This document shows positions 1 through 7,754 of a stretch of DNA of 64,000 bases, piece by piece. Origin of the DNA: an uncultured Lachnospiraceae bacterium (GTDB lineage Bacteria; Bacillota; Clostridia; Lachnospirales; Lachnospiraceae); contig CAKREB010000011.1 in assembly GCA_934317005.1 (NCBI GenBank), positions 1 to 64,000 on the forward strand, written 5' to 3'. Numbering within the stretch: the first letter of the stretch is position 1; each line of letters starts with the position of its first letter. The position numbers were made by a program, and so were the translations under genes. The notes under the pieces are model-generated. The model was not told the DNA's origin. It saw nothing but the letters and a program-made list of their open reading frames with translations, and searched no databases.

Positions 1-73
1 TCAGCAGGCAGGTCAGTCTATGCTCGCTCAGGCAAATCAGGCTACACAGGGTGTTCTTTCATTACTTCGTTAA
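1..73 (+). CDS. Flagellin, 3' end only (cut by window edge)
   Basis: Only the last two dozen codons of a flagellin gene are present, ending at the TAA at 71-73. The sequence is identical at the DNA level to the 3' end of the complete flagellin gene at 435-1268, and the similarity continues past the stop codon into the terminator region. The encoded tail (AQANQATQGVLSLLR) is the conserved C-terminal D0 helix of flagellins. The window therefore begins inside a tandem flagellin pair. Everything upstream lies outside the window, so the length of this copy and the state of its 5' end are unknown. Confidence 0.93.
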   Translation, partial: QQAGQSMLAQANQATQGVLSLLR

Positions 74-101
74 TCGAGTTAGAAAGAGTATTTCTTCAGA
101 T

Positions 102-139
102 GGGGTTGACCATATCGGTCAGCCTCATTTGCTTTTTGT
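102..139 (+). terminator. Rho-independent terminator of the upstream flagellin gene
   Basis: An 8-bp stem with one G-T pair (GGTTGACC at 104-111 and GGTCAGCC at 117-124, loop ATATC) lies 30 bases after the flagellin stop and is followed by a T-rich run. The terminator after the second flagellin has a closely related stem, so the duplication included this region. Confidence 0.7.
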
Positions 140-209
140 AGAAGGTTAGCAATTGATTTTAGCGGAAAACTACAGGCTAAAAATATTTGAAAAAATAGTG
201 AAAAAGGGT

Positions 210-236
210 TAAGGGATAGAAAAGATACACCGATAT
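210..236 (+). promoter_or_regulatory. Sigma-28 (SigD)-type promoter of the flagellin gene
   Basis: TAAG at 210-213, a 16-base spacer and CCGATAT at 230-236 match the SigD/FliA consensus (TAAA, 15-16 bases, CCGATAT) with one mismatch in the -35. It lies about 200 bases before the flagellin start, so the transcript would have a long leader. The same spacing and -10 recur before the DUF2920 gene (18079-18105, minus) and before pseB (26195-26221). Confidence 0.75.
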
Positions 237-393
237 ATAAAATGTAAGTTAGAAGCGCATAGGATAAGTGGCTTTAATAACGTGTTATCATTCCCGTGAT
301 TATGACCAGGATGGACAGAAAATGGGTAAAGATAAATTCCGGAACAGAATCGTGTACGGACGTAGATGGAACGGAAGACTATAAACATATCAC

Positions 394-428
394 CAGTGGC
401 AGGGAAGCCACTGTAATTTCAAGGAGGA
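394..428 (+). promoter_or_regulatory. Flagellin leader hairpin plus Shine-Dalgarno, CsrA-target-like
   Basis: A perfect 7-bp stem (CAGTGGC at 394-400, GCCACTG at 407-413) exposes the loop AGGGAA, which contains the GGA core of CsrA sites. Nine bases later the Shine-Dalgarno AGGAGGA (422-428) offers a second GGA. In Bacillus subtilis the hag leader has the same layout, a GGA hairpin followed by a GGA within the ribosome site, and CsrA represses translation there under FliW control. Several more GGA triplets occur upstream in the leader (about 309-375). The resemblance is seen in the sequence; the regulation is inferred. Confidence 0.55.
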
Positions 429-434
429 ATTGCT

Positions 435-1268
435 ATGATAGTACAGCATAATATGTCAGCGCTTAACACAAACAGACAGTTAGGCATCACAAACAAGGCT
501 CTTTCAAAGAGTACAGAGAAGTTATCTTCAGGATACAGAGTAAACCGTGCAGCAGATGATGCAGCAGGACTTTCTATTTCAGAAAAGATGCGTGGTCAGA
601 TCCGTGGTTTAAATCAGGCTTCAAGCAACGCTGAAGATGGTCAGAACCTTATTCAGACAGCTGAAGGTGCTTTAGGTGAGATTCATTCTGTAATCCAGAG
701 AATGCGTGAGTTAGTAGTACAGGCATCTAACGATACAAACGTATCAGCAGACCGTACAGCTATCGGTTTGGAATTGCAGGCTCTTTCTTCAGAAATCGAC
801 CGTATCGCTTCTCAGACAGAGTTCAACACAATGAAGCTTCTTTCCGGTGGATTCTCTAACAAGGTACTTCAGGTTGGTGCTAATGCATCACAGACAATCA
901 AGTTCAGCATCTCTGGTATGACATCTGACAAGTTAGGTATCACAGTTGCTACAATTGCTAACAATGTTAAGGGCAAGGTGGCTGGTTCTGCTATTTCACC
1001 ACTTATCTCTACAGTAAACAAAGCTCTTTCAATCGTTTCACAGCAGAGATCTAAGCTTGGTGCATTACAGAACAGATTGGATCATACAATTGACAATGCT
1101 GATAACATGGCTGAGAATCTTCAGTCTTCAGAGAGCAAGATTCGTGACGTTAACATGGCTGATGAGATGGTTACATACTCTGCAAAGAGCATCCTTCAGC
1201 AGGCAGGTCAGTCTATGCTCGCTCAGGCAAATCAGGCTACACAGGGTGTTCTTTCATTACTTCGTTAA
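435..1268 (+). CDS. fliC: Flagellin, major filament subunit
   Basis: This 277-residue protein is the structural subunit of the flagellar filament, exported through the flagellar type III apparatus and polymerised outside the cell. The N-terminal D0/D1 region (MIVQHNMSALNTNRQ, then SSGYRVNRAADDAAGLSISEKM) and the C-terminal D1/D0 region (AENLQSSESKIRDVNMADEMV, ending VLSLLR) are clear. The central variable domain is very short, as in many Clostridia flagellins, but Ser/Thr residues between about 150 and 190 could accept O-glycans from the enzymes encoded downstream. The start has an AGGAGGA site 6 bases upstream. It is the second copy of a tandem pair. A SigD-type promoter and CsrA-like leader precede it, and a strong terminator follows. 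Confidence 0.97.
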   Translation: MIVQHNMSALNTNRQLGITNKALSKSTEKLSSGYRVNRAADDAAGLSISEKMRGQIRGLNQASSNAEDGQNLIQTAEGALGEIHSVIQRMRELVVQASNDTNVSADRTAIGLELQALSSEIDRIASQTEFNTMKLLSGGFSNKVLQVGANASQTIKFSISGMTSDKLGITVATIANNVKGKVAGSAISPLISTVNKALSIVSQQRSKLGALQNRLDHTIDNADNMAENLQSSESKIRDVNMADEMVTYSAKSILQQAGQSMLAQANQATQGVLSLLR

Positions 1269-1297
1269 TCGAATTAGAAAGAGTATTCATGCGGATG

Positions 1298-1325
1298 GGG
1301 TTGACCATTGGTCAACCCTTTTTTT
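1298..1325 (+). terminator. Rho-independent terminator after flagellin
   Basis: A perfect 9-bp stem (GGGTTGACC at 1298-1306, GGTCAACCC at 1310-1318) with loop ATT is followed directly by seven T. It ends the monocistronic flagellin transcript. Confidence 0.92.
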
Positions 1326-1363
1326 GTGGAATAGGAAAATGTTTGTACAGTACACTCTCTTTT

Positions 1364-1392
1364 TTGACTATACAGGAAATGGTTCGTATCAT
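1364..1392 (+). promoter_or_regulatory. Probable sigma-A promoter for the glycosylation operon
   Basis: TTGACT (1364-1369), a 17-base spacer and TATCAT (1387-1392) form a good vegetative promoter about 135 bases before the first gene of the operon. A small hairpin (AAGGAC/GTCCTT near 1407-1419) lies just after it. Confidence 0.5.
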
Positions 1393-1527
1393 AGTAGAAT
1401 ATCAGTAAGGACAGTGTCCTTTTATACACAATAGGAATATAATATGACGGAAAATGTCAGGTAGAATATAGAATTTATTGATATATAAAGTGAATTTAGA
1501 GATTAATAATCAGGAGGACAGTTAGTT

Positions 1528-1842
1528 ATGACGCAGGATAAGAAAATAATACAAGAGATATTGGAAGAAATTAAGGAAAGTGTTGAACTATTTTATCAGC
1601 AGAAAACAGGAGAAGCATTAGAACAGTTCAATCAGGTGCTAGGTAAGGTGATGACAATGGTAGATACTCTTTTTGCATATAAGCAGGCACATGAAGAGTT
1701 TCCATTGGATGAAGAAAAGATAAAAGATGTATTGACGGAGGCAATGACAGCTTTACAGGATAAGGATATGATTCTTTTAGCAGATATTATTCAGTATGAT
1801 TTTGTGGAGTATGTAGAAGAATTAACAGAGCATATGGAGTAG
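1528..1842 (+). CDS. Small helical protein of the flagellin locus, unknown function
   Basis: This is a 104-residue acidic protein, predicted almost entirely helical from its heptad-like pattern, with no signal peptide or membrane segment. An AGGAGG site lies 9 bases before the ATG. I do not recognise a family. Its position between flagellin and a Maf glycosyltransferase, 43 bases before that enzyme's chosen start, suggests a role in flagellin handling such as a chaperone-like or adaptor protein. FliS or FliT would be of similar size, but no family motif is visible, so no symbol is given. Confidence 0.7.
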   Translation: MTQDKKIIQEILEEIKESVELFYQQKTGEALEQFNQVLGKVMTMVDTLFAYKQAHEEFPLDEEKIKDVLTEAMTALQDKDMILLADIIQYDFVEYVEELTEHME

Positions 1843-1885
1843 AGTGATATTGGAACAGAAACAGAATGGAATGGAGAATGGCAGC

Positions 1886-3703
1886 ATGAGCTTTTATGAA
1901 AAAAATAAAGAGGTAATGGAAGAACGCTATTCAGAAATTATAGAGCGGATTCAGACTGAAATTTCTTCGGAGTATCAGGTGAAAAGTATTGTAGCAAGAG
2001 ATGGAAATCATGCATTAGTGGTAGAAAAAGATGGAGAAACCTATCGTTTAAACAGTGCGTATCGACCGTTGTCAGAAGCTAAGAAATGGGCAGACCAGTA
2101 TGAATTTCAAAATATCGATATTAATATTTTTATGTTTGGCTTTGGAAATGGTATTTTTGTCAGGGAGTTGTTGCGCAGGGCGCATAAGGATGCCAATATT
2201 TTTTTGTGGGAGCCGGACGCCAGTATTTTTCATGTCGTTATGGAGGAAGAAGATCTGTCAGACATTTTTGCGGATGAACGGTTGCAGTTTTATATAGGAA
2301 AAGATGGTTTGATGGAATTAAAAGAGGCATTGTCCTATTCGGTAGGATGGCACAATATATCTACGCAGATTCGATGCAGCCATATTTGCTATAACAAATT
2401 GTATGGGGATGAATATAATCAGTTTTTTGATGCGTTAGATTATACAAACAGTATGGTAAAGGTAAAGAGGGATACCAATGTACATTTTGCACATACAGCG
2501 GTTACAAATGTGATTGAAAATTTGCGTTATATCCGAAAAAGCAATTTTATTACGGAATTTATCGGAAAAATTCCCGAAGGTGTTCCGGCAATTGTTGTGG
2601 CGGCAGGTCCATCATTAGATAAAAATATAGAGCTATTGCGTAAGGCAAAAGGAAAGTCGCTGATTATTGCAACAGATACTGCCGTAAAAATTTTGGAGGC
2701 AAAAGGGATTCCGTATGATTGTATGGTAACCATTGATCCGGCTAAGCCTACATGGTATCTGGCTGATTATCCGGGATGCAAGGACGTGCCCTTGTTCTGC
2801 AATGCAGAGTCAGAAAAAGATATTTTAAAGTTTCATACCGGAAGAAAAATCTGGATGGCAGGATCGGTTTATATTGATAATTTATATAATTCATTGGGAT
2901 TATTGTTTCCTCAAAATAATACAGGCGGATCAGTGGCTACAGCAGGTGCAATGGTAGCATATCATTTGGGTTTGAAAAACATTATTCTGATTGGTCAGGA
3001 TTTGGCATATACAGGGGAGCATACGCATGCCGGTGGATATGATAACCATGTCATGAATGAAGAGAAGTTTATTGAGATGGTAGATGGAATTGACGGTGGT
3101 AAGGTTAAAACAAGAGGAGACTGGATTGTTTATCGTGACTGGTTTGAGGAATTTATCAAGGAACATGATAATGTGACGGTGATTGATGCAACAGAAGGTG
3201 GTGCATTGATTCATGGCTCTAAGGTTATGACATTCCAAAAGGCAATTGATACTTACTGCGACGGAAAAGAATTTTTAATGGATCAGTTTATGGAGCAACT
3301 GCCGGCAACATTTGACACATTGGATTATTCTATTGTGCAGGAACAGATTCTGGCTATGGAAAAAGGTTTCGCAAATATTTTGTATAAATCAAAGGAAGGT
3401 AAGAAATCTGCAGAAGAATTTTTGGAAGCCGGTAATAAGCTTTCAGCGAAAAAGCATGACCGTCTGTTAAAAGAAATCCGTAAGGCAAACAATTTTATTG
3501 AAAGACAGGCAGGGTACGAGCTGCTTGATATGTATACGTTTGAGCTGACGTTAAGTGAGCTTCGTGATGTAAATCAGATTACAGGCAATCCGATTGTAGA
3601 TGAGCAGAATTCTGTTAAGAGTGCATTAGCAATCTATGATGGCTTTATCTGTGCTGTAGAAGAACTGTCAGATACCCTGAAAGAAGCATTGCAGGAGGTA
3701 TAA
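1886..3703 (+). CDS. Maf/DUF115 motility-associated flagellin glycosyltransferase
   Basis: This is a member of the motility associated factor family (DUF115, MAF_flag10), whose proteins transfer nonulosonic acids such as pseudaminic acid to Ser/Thr of flagellin before export. The hallmark AAGPSLDKNIELL, a glycine-rich nucleotide-sugar-binding segment, lies near the middle and is followed by DTAVKILEAKGIPYD and NTGGSVATAGAMVAYHLG. The start is set at ATG 1886 (GGAG 9 bases upstream, and MSFYEKN is a usual start for the family); a GTG at 1844 would add 14 residues. It overlaps nothing and is followed after 7 bases by a family-2 glycosyltransferase. A second, divergent Maf lies at 4754-6532. Confidence 0.9.
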   Translation: MSFYEKNKEVMEERYSEIIERIQTEISSEYQVKSIVARDGNHALVVEKDGETYRLNSAYRPLSEAKKWADQYEFQNIDINIFMFGFGNGIFVRELLRRAHKDANIFLWEPDASIFHVVMEEEDLSDIFADERLQFYIGKDGLMELKEALSYSVGWHNISTQIRCSHICYNKLYGDEYNQFFDALDYTNSMVKVKRDTNVHFAHTAVTNVIENLRYIRKSNFITEFIGKIPEGVPAIVVAAGPSLDKNIELLRKAKGKSLIIATDTAVKILEAKGIPYDCMVTIDPAKPTWYLADYPGCKDVPLFCNAESEKDILKFHTGRKIWMAGSVYIDNLYNSLGLLFPQNNTGGSVATAGAMVAYHLGLKNIILIGQDLAYTGEHTHAGGYDNHVMNEEKFIEMVDGIDGGKVKTRGDWIVYRDWFEEFIKEHDNVTVIDATEGGALIHGSKVMTFQKAIDTYCDGKEFLMDQFMEQLPATFDTLDYSIVQEQILAMEKGFANILYKSKEGKKSAEEFLEAGNKLSAKKHDRLLKEIRKANNFIERQAGYELLDMYTFELTLSELRDVNQITGNPIVDEQNSVKSALAIYDGFICAVEELSDTLKEALQEV

Positions 3704-3710
3704 AACAGAG

Positions 3711-4757
3711 ATGGGGAAGAAGGTCAGCGTTATTGTACCTTGTTATAATGTAGAAAAATGTGTTGATCGATGTGTAGAGTCTTTAGTTACACAGACAATC
3801 GGTGTTGCGGCATTAGAATTGATTCTTGTAGATGATGCTTCGAGTGATGGAACGTTACAAAAACTGGCACAGTGGGAGGAGAAGTTTCCAGAAGATATTT
3901 TAGTTGTTTCCTGTGAGCAAAATGGCAGGCAGGGAAGGGCAAGAAATATTGGCATGGAATATGCATCAGCACCTTATTGGTGCTTTGTGGATGCAGACGA
4001 CTGGTTAGAAAAGGATGCATTGCAGGAAATGTACCAAATGGCTGTTTCCGAACAGGTGGAAGTAGTGATTGGGCAGATGGGACGCGATACGGGAAGTGGT
4101 TTTCTGCCGGATGAGTTTTCATTTGTAGGGGAATGCGACAGCAGGCAGGTGGTTACGGTAGAGCAGAGAAAAAAGTTTTTTGAGTGTGGCATTGGTGCCT
4201 GCGTTGGAAAATTATACCGGTCAGACTTTTTAAAGAAATATAAGTTGCATTTTTTAGAAAATACAGCTTATGAAGATAATTATTTTTGTGCACAGCTTAT
4301 AGCATTTGTGTCATTTTATTTTGCAGTTCCACGAAAATATTATCATTATTTTGCAAATCTGTCATCGACAGTGACTAGCCGGAATTCTGATAAACATTTG
4401 GAACGATTATCTGTCGAGATACAGACGTTGGATATGCTTTGTGAACTGGGATTAGATAATGAATACCATGATGCGATTTATGGACGTTTTTTGAAATTAT
4501 ATTATTTGAATACATTACATTTAATCTTTCAGCGTTTTGATGTACTTCCCTATACTGTATTGAATGAGATGCGTAAGGAAGTGCTGGAGAGGTTTCCGGA
4601 GTATAAAGAGAGTCAGGTATATGAAAGATTATCTTCATTGCAAAAGGGTTTTCTTTTGACATTAGAGGTAGAGATGACAACACAGATGTGGGATAATCTT
4701 GCAGCAAATTATCGTTATATTATAAAGGAAAATGCACGAAAGAATATAAAGAAATGA
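3711..4757 (+). CDS. Family 2 glycosyltransferase
   Basis: This 348-residue protein has an N-terminal GT-A fold. The first strand (VSVIVPCYNVEKC), the LILVDDASSDGT segment and the metal-binding DXD region (CFVDADDWLEK at about residues 90-100) are all present. It is predicted cytosolic, as there is no membrane helix. The C-terminal 150 residues carry a YEDNYF motif shared with the glycosyltransferases at 9099 and 10268, so these three are paralogues. It would add one sugar from a nucleotide donor to the growing glycan. The stop overlaps the next ATG by four bases, showing translational coupling to the second Maf. Confidence 0.9.
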   Translation: MGKKVSVIVPCYNVEKCVDRCVESLVTQTIGVAALELILVDDASSDGTLQKLAQWEEKFPEDILVVSCEQNGRQGRARNIGMEYASAPYWCFVDADDWLEKDALQEMYQMAVSEQVEVVIGQMGRDTGSGFLPDEFSFVGECDSRQVVTVEQRKKFFECGIGACVGKLYRSDFLKKYKLHFLENTAYEDNYFCAQLIAFVSFYFAVPRKYYHYFANLSSTVTSRNSDKHLERLSVEIQTLDMLCELGLDNEYHDAIYGRFLKLYYLNTLHLIFQRFDVLPYTVLNEMRKEVLERFPEYKESQVYERLSSLQKGFLLTLEVEMTTQMWDNLAANYRYIIKENARKNIKK

Positions 4758-6532
4758 GGCGTTTGGTGAAAGTACAAGAATTAAAAGCATTAAAAGAAGA
4801 AATGAGGTTTGCTATTCGACAGATCAACCGTTTCTGCTATTTTAGCAGAAAGCAACAATATTATTATAGCAATCAGATTATGGTAAAGCTTTGGGAAAGG
4901 CTGCCGGAAATTGTAGACTTGCTGGCAAAGCATATGCAGGCTTTGAATGAAGATAATGTAATCTTTGATTTGGAGGGACTGGCATTTGCATTGCAGGAGA
5001 TTCAGAAAGCGCAGCTTGCAAAAGATTATGTGTTGTTAGTAGATTTGTATGAATTACAGTTGTTGCCTGTTTTCATTGCTGTGGAAGAGAAGATAGCAGT
5101 GGTACTCGGTGTGCAGGTAGAGGAGGCATTGTTTTTGAAAAATGTAGAAAGCTGTCATTGTAAAAATCCACAGCTTTTGTATTCTCTTTTCCAGGAGAAT
5201 ATGATAAAAGAATGTCTGCAAAATAAGAAGACCATTTCAGATGCATGCATGGCACAGGTTATAGAAACGGTGGAACGGTGCATGGAAAAGGGGTATGTGG
5301 TAGAACCGACATCAAGTGGCTATGATACGCTGGCAATAAGGGATGGAGAGCATTTGTATTATATGCATTCGAATGGGAGTATTACGTCAGAGGCAATGCA
5401 GCTGGCACAGGAGTGGCTTGTACAGGGAAAAGAAAACTATACATTTTATGGTTTAGGATTTGGATATGCTTATCTGGAAATGTTAGAAATGGATCATAAT
5501 GTGTCAGTCAGAGTGTTTGAAGGAAATCGAGAACTGTTGATTTTAGCTATGGTGTTTGCGCCATTATGGCACTTGTTAGAAGAGGAACGGTTTGAATTGA
5601 TTTATGATCCAACTGCGCATAAAATGAAAAAGGATATTTTTGCGATTACAGAAGAGAGTGGTATGTATGTCTTTTATCCGGCTTTAAAGGGAATTCGCAA
5701 AAAGACATTGCAGGAGCAGCTCGAAACATATTTTATGGAAGAAAGTTCTGTGCGGACTCAGATGCGCAGTCTTGAGGGAAACTTTAAGAAAAACAGCAGA
5801 GTGCAGGCAGAAAGTATGAAAGAACTGCAAAATCAGTTTAAGGGAAAAAAAGTGATTATAGTGGCGGCAGGCCCGTCTTTAGATAAAAATATCAGACAAT
5901 TACGAGAGAAAACAGAAGGAACGTTGCTTGTGGCGGTCGGAACGGTCTTAAAAAAGCTGTTACATGAAAATGTAATACCGGATTATGTCATTATGACAGA
6001 TGCCAATGAAAGTATTTACCGTCAGATAGAAGATATTGAGGACAGTGATGTACCATTGATTTTTTTGTCCACGGTATATAGCAAAGTAACACAAAATTAT
6101 AAGGGAAAGAAATACATGTTGTGTCAAAGTGGCTTTGCACCATCGGAAAAATATGCAAAAGCAAAAGAAATTCCTTTGGTCAATAGTGGCGGTTCGGTGA
6201 TAACGGTTGCGTTGGATATGTGTTTACAGCTTCAAGTATCTCAGATTATATTTGTTGGTTTAGATTTGGCATATACCAATCATTTGGACCATGCTGCAGA
6301 GACAGCAGAACAAGCTGCTGTAGTGCAGGAAACAGGTTTTTTTGTGGATGCTGCAGATGGTGGAAAGATTGCAACAGGTAAAAATCTTAGATTATATTTG
6401 AAATGGATAGAGAACAGACTTGCAAAACGTACCGATAGGGAACAGCAAGTCAGAGTGATTGATGCAACAGAAGGTGGGGCGTATAAAAAAGGAATGGAAC
6501 AGATGACGTTACAGCAGGCACTGCAGGAATAA
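4754..6532 (+). CDS. Second Maf/DUF115 flagellin glycosyltransferase
   Basis: This is a 592-residue DUF115 protein, quite different in sequence from the Maf at 1886 but with the same core: VAAGPSLDKNIRQLREK, then VIPDYVIMTDANESIY, then SGGSVITVALDMCLQLQ and a C-terminal IDATEGGA that also occurs in the first copy. The N-terminal 150 residues are helical and specific to this copy. It probably transfers a nonulosonic acid to flagellin. Having two Maf proteins in one operon suggests different acceptor sites or different sugars. The ATG overlaps the previous stop (ATGA). Confidence 0.88.
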   Translation: MRRLVKVQELKALKEEMRFAIRQINRFCYFSRKQQYYYSNQIMVKLWERLPEIVDLLAKHMQALNEDNVIFDLEGLAFALQEIQKAQLAKDYVLLVDLYELQLLPVFIAVEEKIAVVLGVQVEEALFLKNVESCHCKNPQLLYSLFQENMIKECLQNKKTISDACMAQVIETVERCMEKGYVVEPTSSGYDTLAIRDGEHLYYMHSNGSITSEAMQLAQEWLVQGKENYTFYGLGFGYAYLEMLEMDHNVSVRVFEGNRELLILAMVFAPLWHLLEEERFELIYDPTAHKMKKDIFAITEESGMYVFYPALKGIRKKTLQEQLETYFMEESSVRTQMRSLEGNFKKNSRVQAESMKELQNQFKGKKVIIVAAGPSLDKNIRQLREKTEGTLLVAVGTVLKKLLHENVIPDYVIMTDANESIYRQIEDIEDSDVPLIFLSTVYSKVTQNYKGKKYMLCQSGFAPSEKYAKAKEIPLVNSGGSVITVALDMCLQLQVSQIIFVGLDLAYTNHLDHAAETAEQAAVVQETGFFVDAADGGKIATGKNLRLYLKWIENRLAKRTDREQQVRVIDATEGGAYKKGMEQMTLQQALQE

Positions 6533-6579
6533 GAGAGTAAACGAATTAGCTGGTAAGAATATACAATATGGGGAGATTC

Positions 6580-7752
6580 ATGAAAATTCATTCAGTTTTA
6601 GTGGTAAAAGGTGTGTCAAATTATAATGTAGTTCTGGAATTTGCCGATGAAATGGTTCAGGAATGGGAAAAAACATGTCAGGTAGAGTTTTTGGATGGAA
6701 ATAATCCAGAGGATTATCAGGCAAAGAAAAATGAGATTATGAATGGAAAGAAGTATGATCTTGTATTTTCATTTAATGCGCTTGCATGGGAGGAAGAGCC
6801 TGAATTAATGCGTGTTTTGATGCAGGGACATACGATATATGCAACACATCTGTTAGATCATCCGTTACATCACCATACCCGCTTGATGAAGATGGATGGC
6901 AGCAAATGTGTTGTTTTTGCACCGGATCAGTATCATGTGTCATATGTAAAGCAATATTATCCTCACATTCGTCATTGTGCGTTTATGCCACATGGGGGAA
7001 GCAGCATAAAAAGAAGGATTCCGTATCAACAGAGGGAGCATGCGGTTGTTTTTATGGGAACTTATACAAGCTCCAGACAGATTCAGGATAAATTGTCTGA
7101 AAAGGGAGAGTTTCAACGAATCCTTCAGGAAGAGTTGATGCATCAGATGGAGGAACATAGTGACTGGACGATAGAGCAGGCTTTTTTGAATATGATACAG
7201 ATTTATCAGATGGAAGAGAAAGAAGAGGAAATTCCATTTGATTTGGCAGCATTGGCAGATGCAGATATTTATATGAGAAGCTTATATCGGGAAAAGGTTA
7301 TCAATACTCTTTTGGAAGCCGGAATTCCGGTGGAGGTATATGGAGACCATTGGGAGGACTTTGTATGTAAAGACTCTTCACTGCTTCATGTTCATTCGGC
7401 ATGCGATTATCAAGGGGCATTATCTATTATGGCAAATGCTAAAATTGTATTAAATGTAATGCCGTGGTTTAAGGGTGGATCACATGAAAGAGTATTTAGT
7501 GCGCTGGGATGCGGGGCTATTGCTTTAACGGACAAAAGCCGGTATCTGCAATGTCTTGATGAGCAAAGTGGAATCAAACTATATGATTTGAACAATCTGC
7601 AGAAACTGCCGGCGCAGGTTCGCAAGATACTGAATGATACGTCGGAAAGCAGACTGCTGGCAGAGGCGGGATATCAGAACTGCATAAAAAAGCATTTGTG
7701 GGCAAATCGTGCGCTGGAGATGAAATGTTATATAGAACAGAAACGAGGATAA
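6580..7752 (+). CDS. CgeB-like GT-B glycosyltransferase
   Basis: This is a glycosyltransferase-like protein of the DUF3880/CgeB type with a two-domain GT-B layout. The N-terminal half contains YDLVFSFNALAW and THLLDHPLHHH; the C-terminal half has the conserved NAKIVLNVMPWFKGGSHERV and the glycine-rich FSALGCGAIA typical of the Glyco_trans_1_2 domain. The ATG at 6580 is preferred over 6568 because GGGGAG precedes it. Four relatives occur in this window (11341, 19228, 20212 and 21347). The donor sugar is unknown. It ends 2 bases before the next start codon. Confidence 0.8.
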   Translation: MKIHSVLVVKGVSNYNVVLEFADEMVQEWEKTCQVEFLDGNNPEDYQAKKNEIMNGKKYDLVFSFNALAWEEEPELMRVLMQGHTIYATHLLDHPLHHHTRLMKMDGSKCVVFAPDQYHVSYVKQYYPHIRHCAFMPHGGSSIKRRIPYQQREHAVVFMGTYTSSRQIQDKLSEKGEFQRILQEELMHQMEEHSDWTIEQAFLNMIQIYQMEEKEEEIPFDLAALADADIYMRSLYREKVINTLLEAGIPVEVYGDHWEDFVCKDSSLLHVHSACDYQGALSIMANAKIVLNVMPWFKGGSHERVFSALGCGAIALTDKSRYLQCLDEQSGIKLYDLNNLQKLPAQVRKILNDTSESRLLAEAGYQNCIKKHLWANRALEMKCYIEQKRG

Positions 7753-7754
7753 AT

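Noticed and set aside
1057..1434. Open frame across the flagellin 3' end and terminator
   Set aside because: It is a shadow of the flagellin gene in another frame, crosses a strong terminator and has no ribosome site.
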